DNA from: Curvularia sp. ZM96
Taxonomy: Eukaryota; Ascomycota; Dothideomycetes; Pleosporales; Pleosporaceae
Direction of reading: 5' to 3'
Assembly (NCBI GenBank): GCA_022457065.1
Contig: JAJGBQ010000003.1
Location: 2,046,001-2,110,000, forward strand
DNA length: 64,000 nucleotides
A model generated the notes under the pieces. That model saw only the letters and a program-made list of their open reading frames with translations. It searched no databases and had not been told where the DNA came from. The stretch's first letter is position 1. Each line of letters begins with the position of its first letter. The position numbers and the translations under genes were made by a program. Positions 23,143 through 34,079 of the stretch are shown piece by piece.

Positions 23143-26100
23143 TACGAGAAAGATTTAAAGTAACGGGAGATGGTGGCAAAGACGCGGGAGAGAGTGAAGA
23201 AGAGATAGCTAGCAGGAACCCACCCCACGGGAGCGTGGAGGCTGATATACTTGTTGAGAAGACCCGTTTCGATCAACGCTGGATGGGCGCACGCTGGGCC
23301 TGCCTCAGATTCGTGCATCGGGGAGATAATGGCATCGCATGAGAGAAGACCCAAAGGTTCCACATCATTTGCTAGGCCGCTCAATATGGCGGGACGAGCA
23401 TGGATAGGGATTCGCGACCAAAGCTACTTGGTACGGCACGCAGGCTCGGCCTAGTTACTTCTCTATATCGTTACCCTGATAGTATACTTGAGGCTAGATC
23501 GTCTTGTGGGGATGCCGCGGAGAGCATCTGCATTTCGCCCAGAGAGCTAGCGGCAAACCTTTGGCTCTTTTGGACTCGATCTGCCGAATCAACAGCTATG
23601 AAGGACTGGAGCATGCATATACAGGATGCGATATGTGAGCAGTAGTCATAACATGGTGTCTGTTGCGGGCGGGCCTTTTTTGGTAACGGCCGTCTATCAG
23701 AGACGGCGCTGGTGTCGTGAAACAGCGATAAGGCACGCTGCGGAGCTGCGGAGCCTGTCTCTCAAGGTTCCGTTGGGACTTTTCACAGTGGATCATTCAC
23801 TTCTTGTGGCCCTGTGTCTGCATGGATCCCTGGATGATATGCAGGAAACATCAGCCTGATATGCGGGCTGTCCTGTGTCTCAGGGGTGCCACCCGTTGCC
23901 ATCAAGCCATATCTCCACCGCACGCCTTCCGAGAACCCCAGCTCATCATCTTGTCTTGGACTCCCAGGGCCTATCTGCCGACGGGAGAATTCGAACGTTG
24001 ACTGGCCAGAATACTTGGCCGACTTCCAGAAGACTTTCGGAAGCCCCTAGAGCACCTGGAGCAATCTAACCTTCTGGGGTAGATTGCGTACATACATAGG
24101 TGTGCAAACGACTCATGAATGACCGCGCGCCCCTTGAGCGAACATTTTAACAAGACGGGCTGAGTATCCTGGAGCACACCATCTTGGCAGAATGTTGCTC
24201 GGTCGATGGCGTGCGCGTGTGGTCAAAAACCCGTTGGCTGGATGTCGGCTTCTAGGTAGGACGTGCGTTACGGTGTGCCTACTACTGACCAGCTACGTAA
24301 CCAAATTCACGAATCCGCGACCGAATAGTCGGAACCGCAAGACATAGGGCTTCTTATCGGAGCGACTGCAGGACCAACTGCACAAATGACTGGTCAGCGG
24401 CATGTCTACCAGCTACCAGTTGCAGCTGTGACCGAGGAGCGGCCACCAACGATCATGGAGATTTGACATGTGCCGCGCGGGCTTCTGCATGAACATGACG
24501 AGAAGGCACCGATAGCGCAATTCAATACCTTGTATGATCTACCATTACGACCGAAAAATGAGTTTGAGCATTGTCCACCAGGAATCGTAACGAGGAACGG
24601 TAATCGTGGGCACATGGCAGCGACCGCTAGACAGGGGGTGGGCCACGAGCGAGATGAGAGGCCTGTGGTAAGCCGTTGGCACCACGGAATTAGGACATAT
24701 CTCTCCGACCGTCCAGAGTCAGACTCCTTGCGGTGCGGCAAAAGCTCGAGTGTGCAAGCTATTTGCTGCGCATCATTCATCGTTGCACGATAGAATACCA
24801 TGGTGGTTGCACAACCGTTGAGGCGGCTTGACGTGCATGCTGTGATGGTGTACCAACGATACGCGTAACAAAGATACAATTAATGTTTGTGGCCACTCTG
24901 CTTCTCGCATCGGCTCAGCGCACTACGAAATGCAATTGTCTAATTTGCATGCCGATAAGACGCGATGCCATATGAGGAGTACGTACCGACTAAGCTCGAC
25001 TGACTTACTACGCAACGCTCTCCCGACCCTGTCGATGGCCCGTACGAACCTTGAGATCATGCATCATCAAGCGGCCAAATCCTCAGGCTGGCTGCATGGA
25101 CCTTCGAAAACAGAAGGCGGTGAGCCTGTTGAATCATTGCGCGCCTGCTTGCAACTTGAAACCTTTGAAGCCCACGTCCCTTTGTCGTAACTTGTGTCAA
25201 GTGTACCTTAGGCACCGGCATCTTCGTATTGCAGCGGTGAGCGGGACGTTCTTGGTCTTTTGCCGCCAGAGATCCGGAATGACGAGTCAATCTTGACCCC
25301 AGAATCGCAGACGCCTGGGGAGGCGGTCTACCTGCTTGACGTAACGGGGCCGCATCCCCTATCATAGCTAAGGAGTGTCCAATCCCAAAGAAGCAGCGGA
25401 TATTGCGGACGTGCGACTCCGCACCAGTTCGTCGACAACACCCTCATCGCGCCGAGTCCAACTCACAACTATCAGATAGCCACAGGGTACAACGCAGTGA
25501 CACCACTGGCTGTACTCTGCGGCAAAAGGTTCCGGGGCTCTGGGTTGCGCACGGACGGGGACCTGCATCCGGGATATCTTGTACCAGGAAACTCGTTCCA
25601 AGTTGTCTTCCACCTCGACCAAACATGCTGTTCACTCGCTTGGAAAAATACGCGGACACGCCATCGGACGAGCGCTCGAATCAAGACGGGACAAGAGCAA
25701 AGGATCCGGGGGGTGTGCACTCGAGAACACCCGGGTTCCACGTCAATGAACGGGCTAAGTATTGCCTACCTACTTTTGCCGTTCTGTTCAAGGTTAGAAC
25801 CTCCGGAGATACCGAGGAAGTGAACACGACTATCTCAGCATGTCTCAGAACGCCTCATTTTTAGATAGGGAAAAACACCGAGCTAGTACATCATCTTGTA
25901 AGCGAAGATCCAAAATTATAAACGAATTTTTAAAGTCATTCTGATGCAACTGTTGGAATGGTGGTCGCCGACTTGGGATCTTGCATTTGGCCGATGATGA
26001 AATCCGAGCCATGCACAGCAAGTATATCAAGCCAAGAGAAAGATAAGCGACGCATACCAATCTGCATCGGCGGCTTGGAGTGCTGGCTCAGCACAGAAAC

Positions 26101-26740
26101 TTAGTCGGATATATCAAATTGCCGTTTAAGCCACAAGCCATTCGCAGTCAGCAAAGAGTCAGCAGTCAACAAATAAGAACAACGCACTGCCGAGTACCTA
26201 ATTAAACAAAATTCACATGCCCGGTCCCCAGACTAGCGTAACGGTTTCCCGATGTCGCTTCATGCAAAGGGCTTAGAGAAACTGAAACAGAAAAAAAAAG
26301 CACATTACAAAGCAACGAACAATCGAAGAGAGTTGCAATCTGCTTTTTGTCATCTAGTATTCTGTATCCCGATATGACATACGTATACGTACCTACGAAG
26401 TACACACGAACGACCCTGCCACTCTCCCCATTCTATGGTCGCCGCACCACCAGTCATGCAACGCGGAAGTCACACACAATTCCGTTTAGGCGAAATGTCA
26501 TGGGGTCCCCACCGCAACTGCACATCTGTTACCCGTGTGAACCGTAACGGGGTCCCGCAAAGAAAAGCCATGCTGGATCCACACCGCTACGTGAAAAGAG
26601 CCCACAATAGTTTCGTAAACTACCACTAGCTTCACATCACATAATATGTAACTAGCCGGAACAACGGTTGTTGTACCCTCCGTTTAATTTCTTATACGCT
26701 AGCGGAAATCCTTCTTGAATCCTTCCCCTATTCCCCATCT
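23143..26740. other. Gene-free stretch of about 3.6 kb
   Basis: The longest gene-free stretch in the window. Open frames reach 157 codons but overlap on both strands and show no motif. I see no transposase, terminal repeat or tandem array. It may hold decayed repeats or regulatory DNA. Confidence 0.45.
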
Positions 26741-28451
26741 CTACAACTGACTGCTGGGTTGCTTGTCCACCAGGCCTTGCGCAGCAAACCATTGGCGGAT
26801 AATTTCGTTGACCTCGTCTGGCTTTTGGATCATGGCCCAGTGCGAGGTCGCCACTTCGCCTCTAGTTAGGTTTGGGATGAAGTTCTCCATTCCCTTTGAC
26901 AATTCGGGTGTGAGGACTGAGTCCTGAGTCGCCTGGATAAAGAGAACGGGCTGCGTGATGATTTTCTTATCAAGTAACTCCTGCTCTTCCTCCCAGTTTA
27001 TGCGGCGTGTGCGGTACCAATTGACTAGATTGAGTGCAAGTGTTAGCTGAGAAACTTGCTATGTGAGGGTGTAGGAGTAGAACGTACGAGTAGGATGGAT
27101 ACCATGGTTACAATACTGCTTGACGTAGTAGTCCAGGACCTGATTCGCTGTCAGCACACCATCGCTTGTATGAGATGGTTCCCGCTCTTTCTTTCTGAAA
27201 CAATCCAATGACGACAGATTCTTGACATGACCCGCGATTCGGGTCTCATTCGTAATCAAGCAAAAGCCGATCTTCTGGATGTCGTGCCGTCACTCCTGCA
27301 GAGAATGCCCAAACAGGCAATTATTGTGGCGAGCATGTCGAGCACCGTTGAGCACATATGAGCTGTCATGTGTGCCTCAAAAGAGCAACAGCTTCGCCTC
27401 TTACCCGCTTCCCCCGCCGGACACGCGTCCCAGCATAAGAGATCAACAACGTACCTTTCCATCTAGGAGCTTGCCCTCTCCCAGTTTTCCTAAATTTTCG
27501 GCCAACACGCCCTTGCCAGGATGGAACACAATTTCGCCATTTGGTCCTCTGGCACCGTACATGCCCTTGAGGAACTGTCTGATCGTCTCTTCATCCTTGA
27601 TGACCTTCTCCACCTCACCAGACGCAAGGTGCAGTTGGTACGCGAATTGGGGGATAGGCCCTTTGACGAGATCTTCAGTTGAGGCATACTTCTCAGACGG
27701 CGCATTATACGGCGTGCAGATTGAGAAGACGTGAGTGATCAGGTCAGGGTACCTAAACGGGGTTGATCAGTCGGTGTCCGAGCCTGATGAGCACGTTGAT
27801 CTTTACCATTGAGCAGTACGCCAGACGACGAAACCTCCCCTAACTCCAGTTTTAGCAAATCTTTCTCTGGCTTCAATTACTGATCTGCATCGCGTTGCCG
27901 GCTTACCAATCATGACCACCGAGCACGATCTTTGGCGCTTCAAGCTCCTTGGCCAAAGCAGCAATATCATCTGCCGCCCTCTTCATGCCATACAGATTGA
28001 TGGGATTCGGAGGAACTTGCGGCGCAGCCTGTACAGGTTATTACGATTAGCTCAAGCCCTCCTTTTCTAGAAAAGACACTGGATAGTGAAAAGGGTCTAG
28101 AAGAAGAAAAAAGAGTATAGACGTCTCCGCTCTTACCGTGCCTCCATATCCCATCATATCCGGGGCGACAACCCTGCAGCCCATGTCGATAAGAAGCGGA
28201 ATCTGGTATCTCCATCCCGCAGCTAGATCAGGCCAGCCGTGGATCTATTTTCGTACGTTAGCATACATATCGAAGTCTATAGCTTAACCAAGTTTAGGTG
28301 ATGTTGAAGCATATCGTACCAGAAACACCGTCTGCGTCCACTTCCCCGACTTGGGCTCGCCGTACAAATAATGGTAGGTCTGTCCATTCAGCGTCGTCGT
28401 CTTGTGCTCGATACGAGCATCAGATTCGGGGTCGATGGGTGCGTAGCTCAT
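26741..28451 (-). CDS. Epoxide hydrolase-like alpha/beta hydrolase
   Basis: Seven exons (28451..28320, 28244..28137, 28028..27907, 27839..27807, 27752..27455, 27139..27088, 27024..26741) encode 342 residues. It resembles soluble epoxide hydrolases, which add water to an epoxide by way of an aspartate ester. Motifs: oxyanion HGWP at residues 46-49, nucleophile Asp120 in GGHDWGG, acid Asp283 in QATQDS and His310 in SHW; the Asp nucleophile separates it from Ser esterases. Cap-domain tyrosines are plausible in DYYVKQY and NWYRTRR. Exon 4 is only 33 nt. Intron 5 is 315 nt, far longer than its neighbours, though the protein text across it (GKLLDGK-VLDYYVKQYCNHG) is continuous with the family. No signal peptide. 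Confidence 0.88.
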
Positions 28452-29430
28452 CGTAGGCAACAACAACCTTATTTCACACTCGATACTTGCGATTCTAGCT
28501 TATATCGGGAAGGGGAAAAAGGGAAAGGGAGAAGATGGGTAGATAAATGGTCGGACCGACGTAACAATGCCACGCGTGATGTGGATGTTGGTGCGCGCTT
28601 TCGTACGAAGCAAAAGTGGGTATACCTCGGCATAAAAAACGGTCTAGGTGTAGGGAATGCGAGGGAGTGGGGTACCTAGTTGCGCGCCTAGACAAATGAC
28701 GTTGGGTATGGCATGGTTCGAAGGTAAGTTTTCTACGTAATGATGCAGGAGTAGTGTTGCTGCGAAAAGGAAATAGAATAGTCGTAAATGCGTGTATTGA
28801 TCAACGATCAGTGTACAAACACACCCATCGCCAATGCTACGTGGGCATGTATATCTCTATGAGCTATACAACTAGGGTAAGGGTCCTTCAAACATGCCAC
28901 CGAGGAATCCGAATTTCACATGTGTTACAGCTTTTCTTGATACATCGTAAGTGCGACACAAGTAGACTTTACGGCCGATTGTCTGACGCTTGTTTTCTTG
29001 GTCTAGATCCATGCTTGCACTGACGAATGCAACATGGGCCTTCGACTCAGGAGATTACGTATTGTGGAGAGAATGCTAGTTCGTAATGCACAATGGCTGA
29101 CTATATCCTGCATCCGATAAGGGAGAGGCGATCCAGTATAGTGTCTCAATGAATGGTGGCGACAGAAAGGACATCGTTCGCCGCATTCGTTGCCTCTGTG
29201 CAAGGGAATCTTATGACTGCTTTGGGGCTTGATGTTCGTATTATGTACTGGGCGGGATCCGAACCGTAGGAGAAGAGTCCGTCCAATACAGGAGATCGTT
29301 GACAGGAGAGTAGGTGAGATCAGGGCAGATCAAAGGTAGTGTGTCCAAAAGTATATCCATAAAGTCAATGCTCTGTTAGCTGGTAACGGGAGATTATAGG
29401 CAAGAACAGAGCAGCTCTTCCCAACGCCAC
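28452..29430. other. Intergenic
   Basis: The upstream region of the epoxide hydrolase and 3' flank of the pinin-like gene. No other feature supported. Confidence 0.5.
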
Positions 29431-30486
29431 TTAGTAGATGACGGTGTCCTCGGCAGCTTCCTCTACGACATCCTCTCCATTTTCATCGTCATCATCCTTA
29501 GAAGGCTCATCAGGGACGCTGTTATGGCTTGCGGCCTTGCTATCTTGCATATCCCCAGCGGCAGGCTCCTCCCTGGGCTGCTCGTTGGTCCCTGGATCAT
29601 CAGGATGTTGGTGCTCTATTTCCATATCCTTTGGTGGAGTAGCATTGCCATTAGTCGAACCATTGAGGGTGGATTTGTCATGAAGTGGATTTGCATCATG
29701 GTTCTTACCAGTCTGGGAATCCTCTGCATCACGGTTCATTTCGTCGGAAGTGTGCCGCTTCCGCTGATTATCCGACTGCTGGCGAGCCTCGTGTTCAGCC
29801 TCCTCCCGTCTGATGATGTCTTTGGCTTCGGCTATTTGCTCTTGTATGCGGTCGTCTTCTTCGGGGCTGGTTTCCCATGGCTTGTAGTACTGGACTGGAA
29901 ATTAGCCTCTAGGTTATGAACAAGGAGCTGATGCAACAACGTACAAGACGTGGCTCGGTCTTGGTCTGGAGGAAGTGGGCCATGTTAAGCAGATTTTGAT
30001 GACGAATTCGCATCTGGAGATAGTAAGTTTTGGTTGAGTAGAGTGTGGTGTAGTACTGGGTCGTACCGATTCTCGCTCAAAGCGCCTCTGCTCGATCCAT
30101 CGTTGCTCTTTGCGCCTTGCGGTGCGCTCCGCCTTCCTCTGTTCGCTCTCGTAATCTTCTTGTTTGCGCTGGGCCAGCTGTCTCTTCTCGATTTCGAAAC
30201 GGCGTTTCTGTGCTGTGGTAGCAGTATTCTGTGAGAGAGCTCCTAGGACAGCGCCAAACAGCCTACGTTCTCGTCCCCTTTCGCGGCGCGCTGGAGCAGG
30301 CTTGGAGTCCTTGGAATCAGAATCACGTTTGTCGCTGTCGGCGGGCGCTGCATCAGCCTCGAGTCGTGGTCGCTTTGCGGTCTCCTCTGAGATTGACTCT
30401 TGACGTCGTTTCTGGCCGTTCACGGGCGAGGCTGGCACTGAGAGCTCGTCTGGGATGACTACGGCGGACGCAATGGGGGCTTCCAT
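29431..30486 (-). CDS. Pinin/SDK/MemA domain protein
   Basis: Three exons (30486..30067, 30013..29945, 29889..29431) encode 315 residues. The conserved core runs from RRERGRERRLFGAVLGALSQ through an EKRQLAQRKQEDYESEQR coiled coil to RHQNLLNMAHFLQTKTEPRLYYKPW, which is diagnostic of the pinin family. In animals pinin sits in exon-junction and splicing complexes in nuclear speckles, so a nuclear RNA-processing role is inferred. The N-terminus holds a KRRQESISEETAKRPR nuclear-signal-like block. The C-terminus is acidic and disordered. The last acceptor is the second of two adjacent AGs; only this one gives RLYYKPW. The gene is divergent from rds3. Confidence 0.87.
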
Positions 30487-30842
30487 ATTATACGGAGTTG
30501 GGTATGCCTGTCCCTGGTTGATTCCCCTACGTTCTATGCAGCGAAGTTGAGGTGCCACGCGTTGTGGGTGTTTGCGAGTATGTAAGACGAGCCATGTCCA
30601 ACGCGACACGAGCGGCCGCGCAGAGCGGGCGTTCATCTGGGGCGATGCTTGGCTTACGCTAGCAGCGGACCCCCGAAGCTCGACTTTCAGTTCTACAACT
30701 TTCTTCGCGCGTGCCACAACAACATTTACAGCAACACACACTACTTCATAGCGAAAACCAAACTCAGCGACCTCACGAGGCTTCAAGTCATCTTCCATAG
30801 CTTCATCTGCATATCTGAGCGCTTCACCAAGAACTTCCCATC
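30487..30842. promoter_or_regulatory. Shared divergent promoter of pinin-like gene and rds3
   Basis: Only 356 bp separate the two ATGs, which point away from each other. Both products belong to splicing complexes, so coordinated expression is plausible. No specific factor site is called. Confidence 0.5.
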
Positions 30843-31231
30843 ATGTCTCGCCATCATCCGTAAGTCGCATGCCCTTTCCCCACGCCACCCACGCCTCCAG
30901 ATATACTGACAACTCATGCAGCGATCTCGTAATGTGCCGCAAGCAATCTGGCATATCCATCGGCCGCCTCTGCGACAAATGTGACGGCAAGTGCCCTGTC
31001 TGCGACTCGTACGTGCGACCGACGACGCTCGCCCGCATCTGCGACGAATGCTCCTTCGGCAACTACCAAAACAAGTGCGTTGTCTGCGGTGGCGAGGGCA
31101 TCTCCGACGCCTTCTACTGCTTTGAGTGCACACGTTTGGAGAAGGACAGAGATGGGTGTCCCAAGATTATCAATTTGGGTAGTAGTAGGACGGATCTCTT
31201 CTACCAGAAAAAGAATTTTAGAAATCATTAA
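30843..31231 (+). CDS. rds3: Splicing factor Rds3/PHF5A, SF3b subunit
   Basis: Two exons, 30843..30859 (17 nt) and 30922..31231, give 108 residues, the usual family length. Rds3/PHF5A is a knotted zinc-finger protein of the SF3b complex in the U2 snRNP, near the branch-point pocket. The CxxC pairs are all present (CDKCDGKCPVC, ICDECSFG, CVVCGG, FYCFEC), as are RPTTLARICDEC and GCPKIINLGSSRTDLFY. The tiny first exon, coding MSRHHP, is needed to supply a start. The 62-nt intron has GTAAGT..CAG. Confidence 0.95.
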
Positions 31232-31742
31232 CGAGGGCTGGTATATGAGTGCAAGAGAGATTCATGTTAGTCCATAATAGTGTGGCAGGTTTGAAGAGAG
31301 TGATGAGAGGGTCAAGAGGATGAACAGATGCATGTATGGGTACAATTGGGCGTTATAGGAGTCAAGATACCTCGAGGATTTGCAAATGGTACCTTATCAT
31401 TTTCTGTACCTAGCGAAATACTTCTGACATATTCATGAAAGGTCTCATCTTCGTCGCGTTCAAAATTGCAGGTTCCCGAGTGTAGTCGCTACGGAAAATT
31501 GATGTTATAATACAGTCAGAGGACGATGTAGAGAAGCATACCTTAATTTGAGCCGCTCCTCTATTATCTATCCAGCATAGCTTGGGTATCATTTTCGCAG
31601 CCCCAGCGCGCACGCTCTCATAAACGCCAAAACAAACGCCATGATAAAGTATAAAAATAATGCTGATCATATCCTCCGTAGATACTGCCTACCTTTGATA
31701 TCTATCCAACATGCACTACCGTACCCAGAACGATCCTTGCAC
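31232..31742. other. Intergenic between convergent genes
   Basis: 3' flanks of rds3 and the guanylyltransferase gene. No gene or repeat seen. Confidence 0.5.
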
Positions 31743-33023
31743 TCAGTGCCCGTTCATGCCAGATTCGCTAAACTTGCGCTTCTTAGCCTCTCTCTCCCCC
31801 GCGTCTTGTGAAGGACGGTACTGGTCGAGCTTGCCTTGCATGCGATATGTTTCACGCTTGATATTCTCGGCGTTGGCCAACAGGTCCATTTCCGTGACAG
31901 GCGCCTCGATGCTCTCCAGCACGCTGTTAACAGTGCTGATGTGATTGGCGTCCTTTTTATCGTCACGCCAGCGAGGCGTACCGTCTGCTTCTTGTTTGTA
32001 TTTCCACTGCCCGCCTTCCGTGCGGAAACATTCTATGATGCGACCATCCAGGCGCTGATTGAGCGATTTCAGTGTCTCCCATTCGGCTGGCGTAAGGGAT
32101 AGCGTAGCGAATACTTGGTAGTTGTTCTGGTTGTGCTGGACGAGCAGCTGTACGGGGTTGGGCATGGCATCGTAGTCGGGGATCAGGCCCTCTTCGCCGT
32201 CTTCAGGGTCGATGAGTGGGAACTCGCCAAGGCGAAGTTTGAAGTCGATCGTGTTCTCATGTGGTGGTTTCCACTTGAGGATATGTCGGTCTGTGCCAAA
32301 CTGATAGGGTGTGGATACACATGTGAAGATGAGACCGTCGTTACCATGTCTAAGATTGGGCAGTATGTTGCTGAACATGTCTTCAAGCTTGTATGCTGCG
32401 TATGTCTTCTTGCCCTTTAGTGCAAACGGTTTGAGGTCGTCTGGCCTAATGTTTTTCCCAAACGTCCTTGTCAGGTACATTTCATACGGCTTGATGACCC
32501 AGTCATGCAACCGCCCCAGCCGCTTGTCCAGTGTCCTCCCCGTAACATTCTGCTCGTTGACTGCCAAGCAGTCGAAGACGTAGAAATTCAACCGTGGCGC
32601 TGCCTCGTTCGGGTACTGGTCGTGCACTAGCTCGCCGTCGAGGATGGTGCCGTACAAGAAAGGCTCGGGTTCGTTCAGATGCATATAATGGGGTATTCGG
32701 AAGGGCGGTTGCACGTCATAGTAGTTGTTTTTGCGATCAATCAAAAAGGTCAAGGGTTCAAAGGCTCCAGTTGGCCCCTCCTGCCAGTGTAAGAAGAGAA
32801 GACAGCGCAAGCCGTCCGTCTTCTCGCACATGAAGTATTCATTGCGCTGAAGCTCGTTTACATGTTCACGTGCGAACGATACGGGTTGCGCGCCGGGGAA
32901 GCGCAGGTTATCGCGTTCAAGAAGGTCCGCGACCGCTTGCTTGAGTGGTTGCGCCTCTTGGTTGGGTATAAGGAATCCTGGTATCTGTGGTGGAGGCGCA
33001 TGAGATGGTGCCGCGGCCGGCAT
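31743..33023 (-). CDS. CEG1: mRNA guanylyltransferase (capping enzyme alpha subunit)
   Basis: An intronless gene of 426 residues. It transfers GMP from GTP to the diphosphate end of nascent mRNA by way of a lysine-GMP intermediate. The nucleotidyltransferase motif is EKTDGLR with Lys68. Other motifs: FLIDRKNNYY (motif III region), LDGELVHD (IIIa), DGLIFTCVSTPYQFGTD (IV) and ILKWKPP (V), followed by the OB-fold part ending DGRIIECF and WRDDKKDANHISTVNSVLESI (motif VI region). The C-terminus is basic (REAKKRKFSESG), consistent with a nuclear protein. The triphosphatase is a separate gene in fungi and is not here. Confidence 0.95.
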   Translation of the reverse strand: MPAAAPSHAPPPQIPGFLIPNQEAQPLKQAVADLLERDNLRFPGAQPVSFAREHVNELQRNEYFMCEKTDGLRCLLFLHWQEGPTGAFEPLTFLIDRKNNYYDVQPPFRIPHYMHLNEPEPFLYGTILDGELVHDQYPNEAAPRLNFYVFDCLAVNEQNVTGRTLDKRLGRLHDWVIKPYEMYLTRTFGKNIRPDDLKPFALKGKKTYAAYKLEDMFSNILPNLRHGNDGLIFTCVSTPYQFGTDRHILKWKPPHENTIDFKLRLGEFPLIDPEDGEEGLIPDYDAMPNPVQLLVQHNQNNYQVFATLSLTPAEWETLKSLNQRLDGRIIECFRTEGGQWKYKQEADGTPRWRDDKKDANHISTVNSVLESIEAPVTEMDLLANAENIKRETYRMQGKLDQYRPSQDAGEREAKKRKFSESGMNGH

Positions 33024-34079
33024 TTTGAAGACGTATTATTCGCTCGCAACGCCACGTAGATTTTGGTGTTGTGAGAGGTGAGAGTGAGAGTTAGCGGAAA
33101 GGTGGAGAACAGCTGATCGACCGCGACTACTGCGAGCGTGAGGCTACCTACGCGCCAAGATTCATGTCTAGCTGGTTATGTAAGCTAACATGGCCATTAC
33201 AATGCAACATCGTAATCTCGTCTACAGACCACATGTTTTTAGAAGTCATGGGTGCTAAAGCAGCTGCTCATACCGCTCACTTTTGGATTCCCTGATTGTA
33301 GCTCAGTTAGCCAATCATGTCTCCTTGGTTCACGACTTGGGTGACTGCCTTTGTCATTGCGGAAACCATCACAAAAATGAAGACAAATCTTCGAAAGCCA
33401 ATATTCCTCGCAGCCTCTTTGCGATGATGCGCAATCTCTATATTGTGTTTCCTATTCACTACACGAAACCCTTGGTATATATTGCAATTTACTTCGTCCT
33501 TCTCAACTTCGCGCGTGCGTTTCTCGACGTCGTTCAGAAATAAAGAAGACCAAAGTAAGGTGTGACAACGCCTGCCAAGGCGAAAAGAAAGGCCTCCATT
33601 TAACCCTTAAGCTCATCATGGTCTTGCTACCTATAGAGATTTGCTCAATATTTCAGACGTATTTCGTTAATTCGGTTCATATCTGGCGTATATTGCTTCC
33701 CATTCTGTGCTTGTCCAACGGCGCCGTTGAAAGACACACTAGCCCTGTCTTCCCTTGGTAATAACTTCGGATCTTGCAAAACCGTCTTAGAAGCGCACTT
33801 GCAAGACAATGGCTCTAAACGCTCTGAATGAAGAACATAGCCTTGCGTTCTGACTTGACGTGAGGGGAAATATCGCATTCCTCAACTGGCGTAAGTAGTA
33901 GCCAGGAATTCGACGGTGCAGTTTCAAGACCGGTGAAGACGGTATCGGATGTGGGCTCGAGATAACGTACTGTCCATTCTGTATATTATCGTTGTGTCTT
34001 ATCCGAGAGACGGAGTATTTGGTATGGCTTGATAGATCATACTGCTGCAGCGGAGAATTCCAGCATTGAAAGGGTTGCA
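33024..34079. other. Intergenic, about 1 kb
   Basis: The upstream region of the capping enzyme and 3' flank of the arrestin gene. An 86-codon frame at 33283 begins at a non-ATG codon and has no support. Confidence 0.5.

Noticed and set aside
23143..26740. Decayed transposon in the long gap
   Set aside because: No frame resembles reverse transcriptase or transposase, and no terminal repeats were found by eye.
29246..29266. B-box-like GGTTCGGATCC on the minus strand
   Set aside because: The flanking bases do not pair as a T-stem and no A-box lies at the right distance.
33283..33543. 86-codon frame with a hydrophobic C-terminus
   Set aside because: No ATG at its start, no conserved pattern and no neighbouring exon.
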